Below are positions 49,270 through 60,865 of a DNA stretch of 64,000 bases, piece by piece (position 1 is the first letter of the stretch; each line of letters begins with the position of its first letter). The notes beneath the pieces are model-generated. The model saw nothing but the letters and a program-made list of their open reading frames with translations. It was not told the DNA's origin and made no database searches. This DNA comes from Mixophyes australis (lineage: Eukaryota; Chordata; Amphibia; Anura; Limnodynastidae): NCBI GenBank assembly GCA_036250195.1, contig JAVHZZ010000006.1:72406869-72470868 (forward strand). Direction: 5' to 3'. The translations under genes and the position numbers were made by a program.

Positions 49270-49959
49270 ATCATTATTATCATCTTTTATTTATTAGACA
49301 CAATAAATGGTCTGCAGCACCACATATGACATTTACAGTAGTATACAATACAGACAGCATCAAACCATAGTGTATCTCATAGTACATTATTAGACTAAAC
49401 ATAATCATACAAAGACCAGACATCTACTAGTTAACAGATTACACAGATAACATGGTAATGCAGATCAAATTATTCACGGGACAGTGAGTAAGAGTGAAGG
49501 TAATGTGCAAGGTGATGTTGGCTGGGTCTCAAGAGAACAGTGCTAGGGAAGCTGGCGTAGAGGTACAGAGTGAAGCAATAGTAGGAGCATATGAGGAAAG
49601 AGGACCCAGCTCATGAAAGCGTACAGCCTGGGGGGGTGGAAGGGCGTTGGTGGAGGTGATAGCAGAGGCACAGGAGTTAGGAAGAGGGCTAAATAAAGAA
49701 ATGAGTTCTAAGAGCACGCTCAAAGCATTGTAGAGAAGAGACTAATCTAATAGGGCAAGGCAGATGCAGCCTGGGTAAAGTCCTGGAAATAGTGGTGGGA
49801 AGAGGTAAGCAGGGTGGCATTGAGGCGATAGTCTTTTGCAGAGCGAGCGGAAAGAGTATGGGTAGAGATGAGGTTTGAGATTTGAAGGGGTAGGATTGGT
49901 AGGTAGGAGTTTAAATTGAATTCTGTAGGCCATCGGGAGACAGTCCAGAGACTGTCAGA
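49270..49959 (-). mobile_element. L2-like LINE, 3' part of a split copy
   Basis: From the tail ATCATTATTATCATCTTTTA, through AAAGTCCTGGAAATAGTGGT, to GGCCATCGGGAGACAG. It aligns in order with 16573-17300. The copy continues after two large insertions at 51937-52117 and 57648-57955. Confidence 0.75.
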
Positions 49960-50041
49960 GAGGTGTGAGGAACTCCAGGGGATCCCTCGCCACTCCCATA
50001 CCCAATATGACGGCCCCCATGCAAGTGACCGGAACAGGGAA

Positions 50042-50143
50042 CCAATCAGGGTTCCAAGCTCGGTCATCTGAATTTTGGCGCCGCAGTGAGCCGAGTCACA
50101 CAGGCACACGGCGTGTGACTCGGCGTGCCGACGTCTATTTAAG
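50042..50143 (+). promoter_or_regulatory. Candidate LTR promoter
   Basis: CCAAT (50042-50046), a perfect 12-bp inverted repeat GCCGAGTCACAC/GTGTGACTCGGC (50090-50101, 50113-50124) and a TATA-like TATTTAAG (50136-50143) follow in order. The spacing fits an RNA polymerase II promoter, but no transcript evidence is available. Confidence 0.45.
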
Positions 50144-50519
50144 GCGCCGGCGCCATTTTGTTCAGGCGGCGGTGAGAGAAGAGTGCAGACGTCTTGAGAC
50201 TGGCGGAGAAGACGGAGAAGAAGACGTTGTGCGCAACAGGACCTGCGAGGAACAAGAAGAAGAAAAAAGCCGGCGGCAAGCCAATGGAGGCAGAGAGCAC
50301 TGGTTAGAGCTCAGAGCCACTCTGCCGCCTGAAGACCCGACGGGATCAAACAAAGAAGATGGCGGCAGAGCATTGACGAAGGCGGTGGCTGGGGGACCCC
50401 TTGAGAAGACCCCTGAAGACGCCAGTGGAAGGTAAGGCCCTATTGGGCAACCCCTCTCCCGTGCCCGCACCTCTACACATATCCCTTTAGTAGGACTGGT
50501 GGGTTCTCTTCCTTTCATC

Positions 50520-50810
50520 AGGCATTAGGCCTGCGGCACTACTGTTGTCGTTTCGGGCAAAAGACCCGTGGGCAAATTCAGGCACAAGGCCGGGGCACCA
50601 GTAGTGGGCACAAGGCCCGGGCGCAGTTAGGACCTAGGAAGGGTTCTCTCGGGCACAAGGCTCCATAGTTAGAGAGAGGGGGAACACGAAGCCCCATAGG
50701 TAGAGAGAGGGGGGCACAAGACCCCAGTGGTAGCGCTTGGTCACAAGGCCCAATAGATAGTTGTAGCAGGGCGCAAGATTCTTGAGTGTAGCAGGGCATG
50801 AGGCCCCTGT
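50520..50810 (+). repeat. Dispersed GGGCACAAGGCCC repeats inside the LTR
   Basis: About ten variants, for example at 50555, 50581, 50606, 50651, 50681, 50712, 50741, 50769 and 50794. Spacing is irregular. Confidence 0.75.
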
Positions 50811-51936
50811 AGTATAGTTCTGACAATAGGATTGTCTACCTTCAAGTAGAAGGCTTCTGTTATTGTGTGTGGCTCTGCTGTATAATTTTCTTCGTGGTAC
50901 CAGACGTCAGGCCCCTATTAAAGGTAGGCTTTTATTTCCTGTCCCCTCCCTGGTGTTTGGGGTCCCCTTCTTGGGAGTAGCTAGTTAACTGCCCCAGCTA
51001 CGGGTACGTGTAGGATTCTCAGTAGTTTGTGCGGCCCGTAAGTCCCCAGGTTCACGCAGAGTAGTTGAGGCCGTGATTGGGTTCCCCACTGCCCGCGCAG
51101 CACGTCCCTAGTGAGTTTCCAACAGGCCCAAACTTCGGTTCCACTTGGGTACCCGACACTGAGTTTCGGCAGGCCTGCCTGATGGTACCAGTTTAGACGG
51201 TGTTACCACCGGGTTGGGCAGGTCCAGTCTGAGTTCCAGCAGCTGACGCTTCCAGGTGGAGGCGTCTGACCAGGTGGCACGCTGTTCCTTGGTAGTGTGT
51301 ATGTTCCCCTAGAGAGGAGACATACTCCTTGGTAAGTCCTCAAGATTTGGGGTTTAGTGTATATCCCCTAAGCAGAGTCTCACACTGGTCCTGAGTTGGC
51401 ATGGGGTCAGGTCTCCTGGTGTATCTGCTAGTATCAGCATACGCGTGGCTCATCATAGTCTCACTGTTAGGGTTGGTGGGAGGCTGTGTGTTGTCATTGC
51501 AGGTGACGGAAGGAGGCAAGGAAGCAGGAGTCACAGTTGAGAGTCATTCGGTGAGCAAAGCCCTAAGTTCCCCTTTTTCCGAACAGGCTCCCACCTATTG
51601 GTGGGTCTAGTATCTGGGCGGGATTGTTCCTAGGCCCTCGTATTTGCGTCGCCGGAGTAGCAGCCCAGAGTAAACCGAGGTGTCGGCAACCGGGGTTGAG
51701 TGTGTGTCTCTGTTTTGAAGTCGTCACCTCGGACATTGCCCCTCCTTCGGAGGATAGCAAATCTTCACGCTTTGTTTCCTCCGCAGGTGTCGTACCGGTA
51801 GGCGTGCAGGGGAAGGAGGATCAAGGCGAACCCCGGATCAAGGGATCGCAGAGAGTGGGGTGGTGTTCCATAGTGTTTCCTCGGGATCGGATGAGTAACT
51901 GGGGTCTAGGGTAGGGGACTGTGCCCGTTACAGAGG

Positions 51937-52117
51937 GACAGCAGAGATAGAGCAACGGGAGAGAAACATAAGGCAGGCAGCAGCATTGAGGCAGGACTTG
52001 GCTAGGCCAGAGAGGAGGTTACAGTATTCAAAGATTATAAGGGAGTGAGTAAGAGTTTTGATAGCTTCCACGATGAGAGAGGCACGGATCTTGGATATAT
52101 TCCAGAGCTGGAAGAGG
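51937..52117 (-). mobile_element. L2-like LINE, middle part of the split copy
   Basis: GAGGAGGTTACAGTATTCAA and GGATCTTGGATATATTCCAG align with 17325-17440 of the intact-order copy. Confidence 0.75.
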
Positions 52118-53599
52118 CAGGTTTTTTTAACTCAAAAAGATTTTAAGATTTTACATACAGCATAAATAACAGGCAATGATATTGGTGACATGTGCTAGAG
52201 ATTAAAAGAAAGGTAATAAAAAATTGAAAACATAAAAGAACAGGGGCAAAGTTCTACAAGGGAAAGATAGAAGGTGGGGAGGGGGGAGGGGGGAGACACT
52301 TCAGAAATAACTTCATTGATAACGGTTTAGACAGACAAAACTTAAAGTACATACATTCAGTGTTATGGTCTCTAGCCTGAGCTGGAAGGGGAAACCGAGG
52401 TCAGCATAAAATTCGTACCAAGAGCTCCACTTAATCAATTAATAATTAATAATAATTAATTAATTAACCGAGGTGAAATACTTAAACCTGATGGTTTCTA
52501 TAACATAGCTGTGTTGGATTTTTACAATTATTTTAGAGAGAGATGGAGGTACCGGGACTTCCATATTTGAGCTATAGCAGCTCTTGTGGCTATTAGAATA
52601 TGTCCAGTAACATATCTATGGTAGGCTGGGAGATCAGAAGGGTAGAGGTGGAGAAGAGCCAGAGCAGGTTGGGGCATGAGGCTCGTGGAAGTCATCTGAC
52701 CAATCAAGTCAAACATTTGCTCCCACAGAACGCCAATTTGTGGGCAGGATCAAGAGACATGATAGAGGGAGCCGGTCTCGCCACAGTCTCTCCAGCAGAG
52801 CCTAGAGACCGTAAGCCATATCTTATGTAATTTATCTGCCATAAAAAAATAATTTGTGAAAAATCTTAATCAGTATCTTATAGACATTTTTGAATATTTT
52901 ATCCCAGTTCCCATTTGAGATAGGAATTTGGAGATCTTGTTCCCATTGAGATTAAGTCAGCAATTTTCTGAGGCCTGCTACATTTAAGAGGAACCTGTAC
53001 CATGTGGATATATCTCCTGAGTGGGAAGAGGAGGAGATCAACAATCCCACGGGTGGGGGACTTCAGGGGAAGTGGGTGAGATCTCTGCAACTGGATTCAG
53101 TGGAGAATCTGTAGGTATTTATAAAAGTCATGGGTAGGAATTTGATAACGTTCTTGGAGTCGTGAAAACGGTGCCAATATCCTGTGTTCAAAAAGTCTTG
53201 TATATTGGCAGCCCCTTGGGAAAGCCAGAGATCCAGTCACAGACTTGGGATTGATGCTGAGAGGGAAAGATAGGAGGAGGGGAGAGAGAAATCCTGGATA
53301 GAAACCATCATTCTATCCCAAACAGTAAGAGAGTCTCTAATGCAGCGCAGTGTGGTGGCTGACAGAGGTCTACTAGATTTATTTAGCCATAGAATTTCAT
53401 TTAATAGAAATGGAGAAATATTATGCACTTCAATGGAGACCCAAAGCTTGTGGGGATGAGGGGCCAGTTGGTTCAGCAAGGAAGCTTGTTGGTAGGTTTC
53501 TAATTTAGGATGAAACAAACGGTCCCGAGCCAAACGGGGGCGCATACCTCTCCGCACAAACTTAAAAGCTATTGTGTAAAACTTGTTAATCAGGTGCTG

Positions 53600-55050
53600 G
53601 AGTATTATACCATGAATAGATCAAAACAAATACAAGATCTTCGGTAGAATCATCATCTTGAATGCTGCTATTCTGCCCAACCATGAGACCTCAAATTCTG
53701 CTCAAGACTTAGTTAAGGTAGCAAAGTGATGCAAAATAAGTTACACTCTATGCCATTTTAAGGGGTGTTGTGGGATGGAGAACCCCGAGTATTTTAGGAA
53801 GGAAGAATACCAATGGAATTTATAATCTGATTGGAGAGAGATAAGTAGATCCTAGGGGAACCAGAAGTTTCAGATTTAGTGGAATTTAGCTTATAATAAG
53901 AGGCTTCCAAGTATGCTCGAAGAACCTCTTGTAGAGCAGGCATTGAGGTCCTTGGGTCAGTCAGAAATAAAAGGACAGCATCCACAAAGAGATAGACTTT
54001 ATGATGCAGGCTAACGATACGTGTACCCTTAATACGTTCAGTCATTCTGATTTTTTTCAGTCAAGGTCTCCATTGCCAGAGCAAATATTAAGAGAGAGAG
54101 TGGACACTGCTGTCTCTTCCAATTTGTAATTGAAAAAGGGTTAGAGAATAACTCACTGCTAAGCACCCGTGCCGAAGGGCAACTATAGAGGGTAAGGACT
54201 ACCTGGAGGAAGAGCCCACAAAACCCAAACAAGGCAAGGATGGCAGTCAAGTAATGCCAATGGATCCTGTTGAACATCTTTTTGGGATCTAACGAGAGCA
54301 ACAGTAGAAGTTGCGCCCGACAGCGTGATTTGCCAGCATATTAAGCGCAAGCCTCAAATTGTCAGGCGCTTGCCTACCTAGCATGAACCCCATCTGGTCC
54401 TGATTGATCAATTGTGGCAAGATAGGGTTCAGTCTGTTAGCTATTAGTTTAGCAAATATTTTCAAATCAGAATTTAAAAGTGCAACAGGGTGATAATTGT
54501 GACAGTGTGACCCACCCTTAACAGGTTTGGGAATGGTAATGATTTGGGCTTCGAACATCTCGTTTGGAAAGTATGAATCTCAAGTTGCATTGTTCCATGA
54601 GGACCAGGGTTAGTTCAGCTTGAAAAATGAGATAGAATCCATTGATAAGGCCACCTGGGCCTGGGGCCTTGTCATGCTTTAACAGCACTTTGGATCTCCT
54701 CATCCGTCCAGGGCAAATACAATTCTGCAGTCACAACAGCAGAGCAGAGGGAGTTCAGAAAACTCGAAATCAAGGCAGCCGTGGGATGAAACAGTGACCC
54801 ATCCGATAGGAGATTATACAGTCGTTCATAATATGAGGCAAATAGGTTAGCTATGTCTAGAGGATTAGAAATGCATACACCTCAAGGGGTGGTCAAAGCT
54901 TTAATGTGGTTGCTTGCATATTTCTCCCTCAGTTTATGGACTAATAGTTTACTTGCTCTACTACCAAGGGTGTAAAATTTCTCGTTGAGTCTGGCAATAG
55001 CATTATTAATCTGTAGAAGCGAGTTATTATTTAGCTTTGGTCCATTAGGG
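53600..55050 (-). pseudogene. Tx1-type LINE ORF2 reverse transcriptase remnant
   Basis: Conserved pieces in order are KLLVHKLREKYASNHI, LFASYYERLYNL, LKHDKAPGPGG, ITIPKPVKGGSHC, LLNSDLKIFAKLIANRLN, LDPKKMFNRIHWHYL and KRQQCPLSLLIFALAMETL. The catalytic box reads LFVDAVLLF at 53977-53988 instead of the usual F/Y-A-D-D, so the second aspartate is lost. Stops and frameshifts split the frame. The upstream endonuclease was not clearly recognised. Confidence 0.8.
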
Positions 55051-55395
55051 CCGCTTTAATATTGAAATTTGAGAAGTTAAGGTTGTGCTAGGACTCCAGA
55101 GATGTGATCTGGGATTTGCATGAGTCTTGCACCTCAATTTGCGTTAATCTTATTCTAGCCGATGCCTGTATGGCCGCTCCTCTCGTTACAGCCATTAAGG
55201 CACACAGGTGAGTATATATCAAGGTTTACCATGAGTATTTAATTTGCAGATAGGTATCTAATGACTCTTACATAACTTGCAGCACAATATCATCTAATTA
55301 AACATAGCAAACCACCAGTCGAGGGACACGGTCCCTAGAAATACTTTCCATGTGCCAGGACAGGGGCGCATGGTCAAACCATGCAATAGTCAGGA

Positions 55396-55545
55396 TAGCT
55401 ATGCTGCGGCCCATTGTAGGGACTATTTATTGGAGGGCAGATCTAAACACCCAGGGGAAGGTAACTTTACATTTTCACTTCTTTGCATAACTCCTTTTCT
55501 TGTATCAACTTTCTGCCCTCCAATAAATGGTCCCTACAATGGGCT
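55396..55545. repeat. Inverted repeat inside the Tx1 element
   Basis: CCCATTGTAGGGACTATTTA in the left arm (from about 55409) is matched by its near-complement TAAATGGTCCCTACAATGGG on the right, with about 75 bp between the ~40-bp arms. It may be a small foldback insertion or a local inverted duplication. Confidence 0.75.
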
Positions 55546-55911
55546 GCAAAAAAAGCCACGTTAACCTTTTAAACCGGGAAGAAGGGAACGGAGTCAGGAT
55601 GTGGGCAAAGAGGTAGCGTGTGGCACTTCCACTGAGAGATTTCAATCTTTCAAGACGGCCAGGCCTTTTTCTGGGCAAGTGATCGCTGTGTAGGATCCAT
55701 ACCTGTGGATAAGAAGTTTGATTGGAAATCCCCATTGATAAGGAATGTTTGATGACCATAAAGCAGAAGTAACTTGATAGAAAAGTCAGCGTTTTGCAAG
55801 AGTAGTAGCCGAGATGTCTGGGAACAGTAGCAGCTTGCCTAGGACCTCAAGGCTGGAAAAAGAGGGCGACGATACCCGTAAGATCTGTTCCTTGATGCAG
55901 AAAAAGTGAAC

Positions 55912-56226
55912 TCAAAGTAGGGTATCTTTAGAGGCTGAGTCGGGTGCTTGCTTGGATTTAGGAAGCTGGTGGATTCTGTCTATAAGAAGATCAGAGGCTA
56001 CAGCAGCATGGAGTAATTGGCGAAACAAGTCCGTGGCATATGTGTAGAGATCAGCATTGGAGATGGCATACCTCAAATTTTTTAAGTTATTGCACCAGGA
56101 TCGGACTTCAAGGTCAGTGATTTTGTCCTGGATAGCAGAAAATTTGTCATGCAAAAGGTTGTGGGAAGAGACCAGCTTATCTATCTTGGTTTGGAGGTAG
56201 TCCGGGACCAAGTTTAGCCAAGTCAA
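55912..56226 (-). pseudogene. Tx1-type LINE ORF1 remnant
   Basis: An open frame of 104 codons holds a helical stretch (SAIQDKITDLEVRSWCNNLK) and LLIDRIHQLPKSK, the pattern of Tx1/L1 ORF1 (RRNNLR, then DRxHRxPKPK). The usual arginines of the first motif are changed. Upstream and downstream frames continue with breaks. Confidence 0.7.
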
Positions 56227-57647
56227 TTTGAATTTCCTTAATGGTTGTTCGGAATTCAGAAGTTATATCAGACTTGAGAGATGTCAATAGAGATTGAATA
56301 GATCTTAGGGTGACACAACCATCAATTGCCACTGGCTGGGGGACCTCTTGGACCATTTTGGGTCCTGCTGTGACCTGGATGGTTACAGCTGAGAAGAATG
56401 ACTCGCAGGTTTAGCTGTCGTGTGAGAGTGGGCCTGGGTAGAGGCCAATGAGACAGAGCCTGTTCCAAAGAAAATCACCGGGAGAGCCAACGTAGTAGAT
56501 TTCACTTTTTTTGGGGTGCATAGTACCCCAGAACAACAGGAATTTAAAGGTTATGGGAAAGCACAATGATGGAGGGATTGCTCAATTTTCAGCAGGAATG
56601 TCCCATGTTTAGCAGTTATAGAAGGTGTTATGACTTGGAGGGAGATGAGGTCAGGAGAGGGCTCAGGAAAAACATTTACCAAAACATTGTTGGGTAGCCG
56701 GTACATGCTGCCAGAGACGGGCAGACTGTCTGGAGATTCCATATGGGGCAGGCGTGGATGTGGCCTTGACGTCTGCCCAACTGCAGTGACCCCTGCATAG
56801 AACAGATAGGGTACCAGGCACCTCACCAGAGCTCCATGCGGGTAGCTACCTCCAATGCGGGATGTGATACAAACACCTATGTAAATTCAGGCCATGGGAG
56901 AGCTAACATACATCCAGACTGCCAGTCCACAGAGGCACTAGAGTGTCTAACATCTGAAGGGATGGGCTGGGTCACAGAGTCAACTGACAAAGAAGCAGGT
57001 GCAGATAGCGGTTTGGATAGTAGGGGGATGTCACATGCAACGTTAGCGGTGGTCAGGGATAAGTCTTGGGTCCGTGGAAGTATTAGGGGTCTGTGCACTC
57101 TCCTTCCAGACAGGATTCAGCAGAGTATAAAGTAAAAAGCCCTCAACCAACCCACCACTGGACTAGCACACACTGCCAGAGCTACTTCAGGGATGTTACC
57201 CTCCGTCAGCGGGCAGGAGCAGAGATGATAGATGATCTGAAGGGATAGTTCAATGTTCATCGGCGATAGCAGTGTGGCAGGTAGGCCCAACCGGAAGGAC
57301 TGCTCAGCTAGTTGTTTTCTGGGTCGTTTGAACTGCTGGAGGATGGCATGCTGTTGTGCACCAAATATTCCGCCCAGGGGAGGGGAAGGGCAGTGTTGTA
57401 GCCCCCTCCGGAAAGAGGTGTTAGAGGTATGCCCGACACCAGGAATTGGCCAGTGGGAGCGAAGGTAGTCCACAGGCTCTGGAACTCTGCGTTCTACACT
57501 AGTCCTGGAGTCACTCAGGGGACTCTTGTGAGTTCCCCAAGCTATGCCCAGGAACAGGAGGGGGGGAGGGGTGAGCCTGGTTTTCAGCCAGATCCAGGGC
57601 AGAGCTTGTGAGAGACACGTCCAGCTATAATAGTGTTCCAGAAGAGG

Positions 57648-57955
57648 TTTTGAAGAAGGACTGAATGAGAGGTTTGAAGGAGAGGGAGGAGTCAACAATG
57701 ACGCCCAGGCAGCGGCCTTGAGGGATACAGAAGAGAAGAGAGGCCTGGGAGGAAGGGGAGGGGTGAGGGAAGACAATGATTTCAGTCTTCAAAATATTAC
57801 GATTAATAAAGCACTGGCACATCAAAGATGAAATGAGACACGAAGGAATGGGAGATGGCTAGGTGTCATCAGCATACAGGTGGTATTGGAGACAAAAGAA
57901 GCCAATTATGTCACCACTGAAGGAAGTGTAGAAAAAATATAGCGGGGGGGGGGGG
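57648..57955 (-). mobile_element. L2-like LINE, RT part of the split copy
   Basis: GGGAGGAGTCAACAATGACG and the YADD codons at 57865-57876 (minus strand) align with 17460-17800. This is the 5'-most part of the copy that starts at 49270. Confidence 0.75.
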
Positions 57956-58290
57956 GAGCAGGAATAAAAATAAAAGGAAGCAAAGAAGAGCAGGAAGGGG
58001 GATTACAGGGAGAAAAGATGAAGGGGGATAGGAGGAGAGGGAAAGATGAGAGCAGTGAGTCAGAGCGTGGACGAAGGGAAGGGAGAGAACGTAGGAAACT
58101 TGGACAAGGGAAGCAAAAGGAAGGAGGCAGAGGACAGAAGGAAGAGGAGGAACAAAGCATGATAAGGTTAGAGAGAAAAGTGAGATAGAGAATTAAAAAT
58201 AGGACTGTGAAAGAAGAGCAGCGGGAGGTTAGAAGTGAGAAGACAATTATTTCAGTCAGACAAGGTAGGGTCCTGTTCCTAATGGGGGTG
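57945..58290 (+). repeat. Polypurine tract
   Basis: Almost pure A/G on the plus strand, starting with a G run at about 57945-57957 and continuing as GGAAG/GAGAG-type text. Long purine tracts can form triplex DNA; this is inference. Confidence 0.8.
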
Positions 58291-58492
58291 GAGAGAAATT
58301 CTACTTACTTTTTATGAAACCATAAGAGTTACATTTGTCTTATTGTAGAGTGTCCAAATATTGAGCATTTCTGTCTCAACAATACAATCATAATGCAATT
58401 ATTTCTTCATCAGCGATACATCAAAAGGTAAAAGTGAAGTGCACTAAACTCAGAGGTAAAAAGTTTATAGGGTAAGCTTTAATGGTGTAGTA

Positions 58493-58616
58493 CAGGCTTG
58501 GCTAACCTGTGGCACGCCAGGTGTTGTAAAACTTCAAGTGCCAGTGTGCCCTTCCAGCAATAAGATGGGGCTTGTAGTTCCACAACACCTGGAGTGCCAC
58601 AGGTTAGCCAAGCCTG
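58493..58616. mobile_element. hAT-type palindromic MITE (124 bp)
   Basis: The ends CAGGCTTGGCTAACCTGTGG and its complement are flanked by GTGTAGTA (58485-58492) and GCGTAGTA (58617-58624), a 7-of-8 match. Related to 40899-41047. Confidence 0.9.
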
Positions 58617-58624
58617 GCGTAGTA

Positions 58625-59957
58625 TATTAAGGTGGTTTTATTAGAAGAGTAAAGAGCATGTACATAGAAAGGTCTTAAAAGCAGCCTATCTGCCAATGGC
58701 AGTAGAAGTAGTCCACTCGTATGATCCATGGATAAGGCTTTAGGCTGCCACTAGAAGTCCGGATCCTTTAGAAATAATAGGAGGTAGCAGGCTAGACTAC
58801 AACCACAGTGAAGCAAATACCCAGAATAACAGCACTCTCGACCCTACGCATTTCATCAGTACAGACCTCAACAGAGAGATTCCATGTACATGTTCTTAAG
58901 TATATATAATAAGATATCATCAAGTATCATATCCAGGTATAAACACTACCCAGTGCATACAATACCAATAACGAGATAAGTATGAGTAATAAAAAGATTC
59001 CAATCATAATGGTCGCTGCTGGGGGAGGACATCTGCTGGTGGAGACATGGTACCCCTTGTTTGTGGATGCCCAAAACAAGGAGCAGATATCAAAGATGAG
59101 AAGTCTGCACAAGGTAACAGGAGTAACCATTAATGGAGAAAGGAACGATTAACAAACAAGTCCCAAACTCTGTTTCGACCTAATAAAACGGAAAACCTAC
59201 TTGAACAGCTCACATCTCTACTGAGTAATAGGCACATGAAGCAGCGGTCATGGGAGCAGCTAGGTTAGAGTGAATACAATTATTTTTCATGTGCTTGGTA
59301 TATAATCAGGAGAAATGTGTCCTGATGTGAAGTCCTTATTGGATCAGAGCTGCCTGTGATGACTATGACCAGTCCGGTGGTATGAAAATGGTAAAATATA
59401 AAGGGGGTAGGGGGGGGCCTAAGTTGTGTACCGACGACTATAAGATTCAAATTTGGATAAATGAAGGGCCATATCTCTCCCACACCCAATTTTCAGTAAA
59501 GGGCTTGTTTCACAGTTGATTGCCTAATCCTGATGTAGTATATTAGATATGATCAGAAGAAATAATATTAAATGTACCCACCCAAAAACTGGTTAATCTA
59601 GTCACACTAAAACTGTACTTCGATGCACCATCGCCTCAGTGCACTCTGCTATTATGGTACACACCCTCCATGGGTGCTTTACAGTCACTCACAGCTGCTT
59701 TTTCATTAAAAAAAAAAAGGGAAGAGGTACAAGTGGAAAAAAAAAATTTAAAGCTTCCAGGCACAAGGACGATAACACACTTAAGTATATTCGTTGCCTT
59801 GACAAACAGTGTGTGTTTAGTAAAAGATTTAGCAAATTATGCCATATAAAAAGGCTATAGCAGCACTTTCGCTTCCAATAAAAAAAAACTACACTTATAA
59901 CAATAAAGATGAATTGGTGACTAATGTTTCCCCTCTAGTGGTCATGAAACAGTTAAG
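58625..59957. other. Unassigned sequence with a decayed ACGCRTTTCRTC motif
   Basis: ACCCTACGCATTTCATCAG at 58841-58859 resembles the ACGCGTTTCGTC motif seen at 28094 (and reversed at 14665). No gene is recognised. Confidence 0.4.
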
Positions 59958-60763
59958 TTTATTTATTACTTTACAGTGAAACAGTTACTTTTACTTCAAG
60001 TTTCTAAATAATTGATTTTAAGAACAGTATTTTGTGTTCAAAACTTTGAAGTGATCTCCATCATATTGTTACCAAAGTATAATAAAAAGGGTTTCATATT
60101 TAAAAATGTCCATGATTCTAATTAATTACAAAACAAAAATACAAAATTACAGTTAACACGTTTAAAATAGACAAGATATATGTGAAGTGAAACTAATCAG
60201 CAGCTCAGGATCACAAATAATTCTCTACAGATTAATACACAATAGGGTTTCACTTACTAGCTTTACACTTAGGTACAACATCTGCACTAAACCATAAGCA
60301 GACTCAAGTTAACCCTAAACTGAAGTTCACTGACAAAAGCAAACTGCTAATTAGGTGCAAAATTTGCACAACCAAAATAGAAGGTTCGTAAAATGAATCG
60401 TATTGGTTAATGGCTCATGCGTTTGCTTTGGTTGACAAAGAAGGGCTATTGAAAGGTAATTTAGTAGCAGTATCCTAAACATATTATGTATCCTCATGAT
60501 GATTAAAAACGGAGGGCAAAGATTTAGTTCTTAATTCAGTTGTGGAGGTGATCACATGATAACGAATCTATGGTCCAATTGGCTGAAGATGTCCGCTTTA
60601 CACAAATAGTCCTCTGTTCCTCCACCTCACCAAAGCAGATACCATCTTCCCAAAAGTGTAGCGATCATAAGGGGGACACCGGTGGTCCTCATTCCCTGTT
60701 CAGTAGCGCTTGCAAGATGGCAAAGGTGGGTTCAGACAGACCCCCCCCCCCCCATGGCCGATA
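59958..60763 (-). other. Probable SLC25A10 3' untranslated region, candidate poly(A) signal
   Basis: This AT-rich stretch follows the stop codon. On the minus strand an overlapping AATAAATAAA lies at 59958-59967 and could be the polyadenylation signal, giving a 3' UTR of about 0.8 kb. The boundary is an inference, and other signals further left are possible. Confidence 0.35.
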
Positions 60764-60865
60764 TTACGCAGGGACACGGATTCCAAAATATTTTCTCAAT
60801 TGCTCCAGAAACACAAAGGTCAGAACAGTGTGTGGTACAAGTCTGATGCCAGCTGGAACAAGACC
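60764..60865 (-). CDS. SLC25A10: SLC25A10 terminal coding exon with stop
   Basis: The exon encodes 33 residues, including HTVLTFVFLEQLRKYFG, and ends in TAA at 60764-60766. The acceptor is TTTTGTCCCAG. The sixth transmembrane helix and C-terminal tail match the family in position and length. Confidence 0.96.
   Translation of the reverse strand, partial: GLVPAGIRLVPHTVLTFVFLEQLRKYFGIRVPA

Larger units (their letters stand above)
49964..51932 (+). mobile_element. Solo-LTR-like insertion (1969 bp)
   Basis: Starts TGTGAGGAACTCC and ends CCCGTTACA, flanked by GAGG at 49960-49963 and 51933-51936 (a 4-bp duplication). It interrupts the L2 copy. It has promoter-like parts (CCAAT at 50042, an inverted repeat and TATTTAAG at 50136) but no gag/pol, so a solo LTR is likely. 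Ty3/gypsy versus ERV cannot be told apart. Confidence 0.6.
52118..57640 (-). mobile_element. Tx1/L1-type LINE (~5.5 kb) inserted in the L2 copy
   Basis: On the minus strand it runs from a 5' UTR (about 57640-56830), through an ORF1 remnant and an ORF2 remnant, to a 3' end with an A run (T run at 52122-52128). GAAGAGG occurs at 52111-52117 and 57641-57647 and may be a target duplication. Both ORFs are broken. The length suggests it inserted nearly full-length. Confidence 0.8.

Noticed and set aside
49965..50435. 156-codon basic protein (plus) and the 118-codon minus frame
   Set aside because: Both lie in the LTR-like element where GC-rich sequence lowers stop frequency. No gag or other domain was recognised.
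57117..57776. 219-codon minus-strand protein
   Set aside because: It crosses the junction between the Tx1 5' UTR and the L2 fragment, so it is a chance fusion of two repeats.
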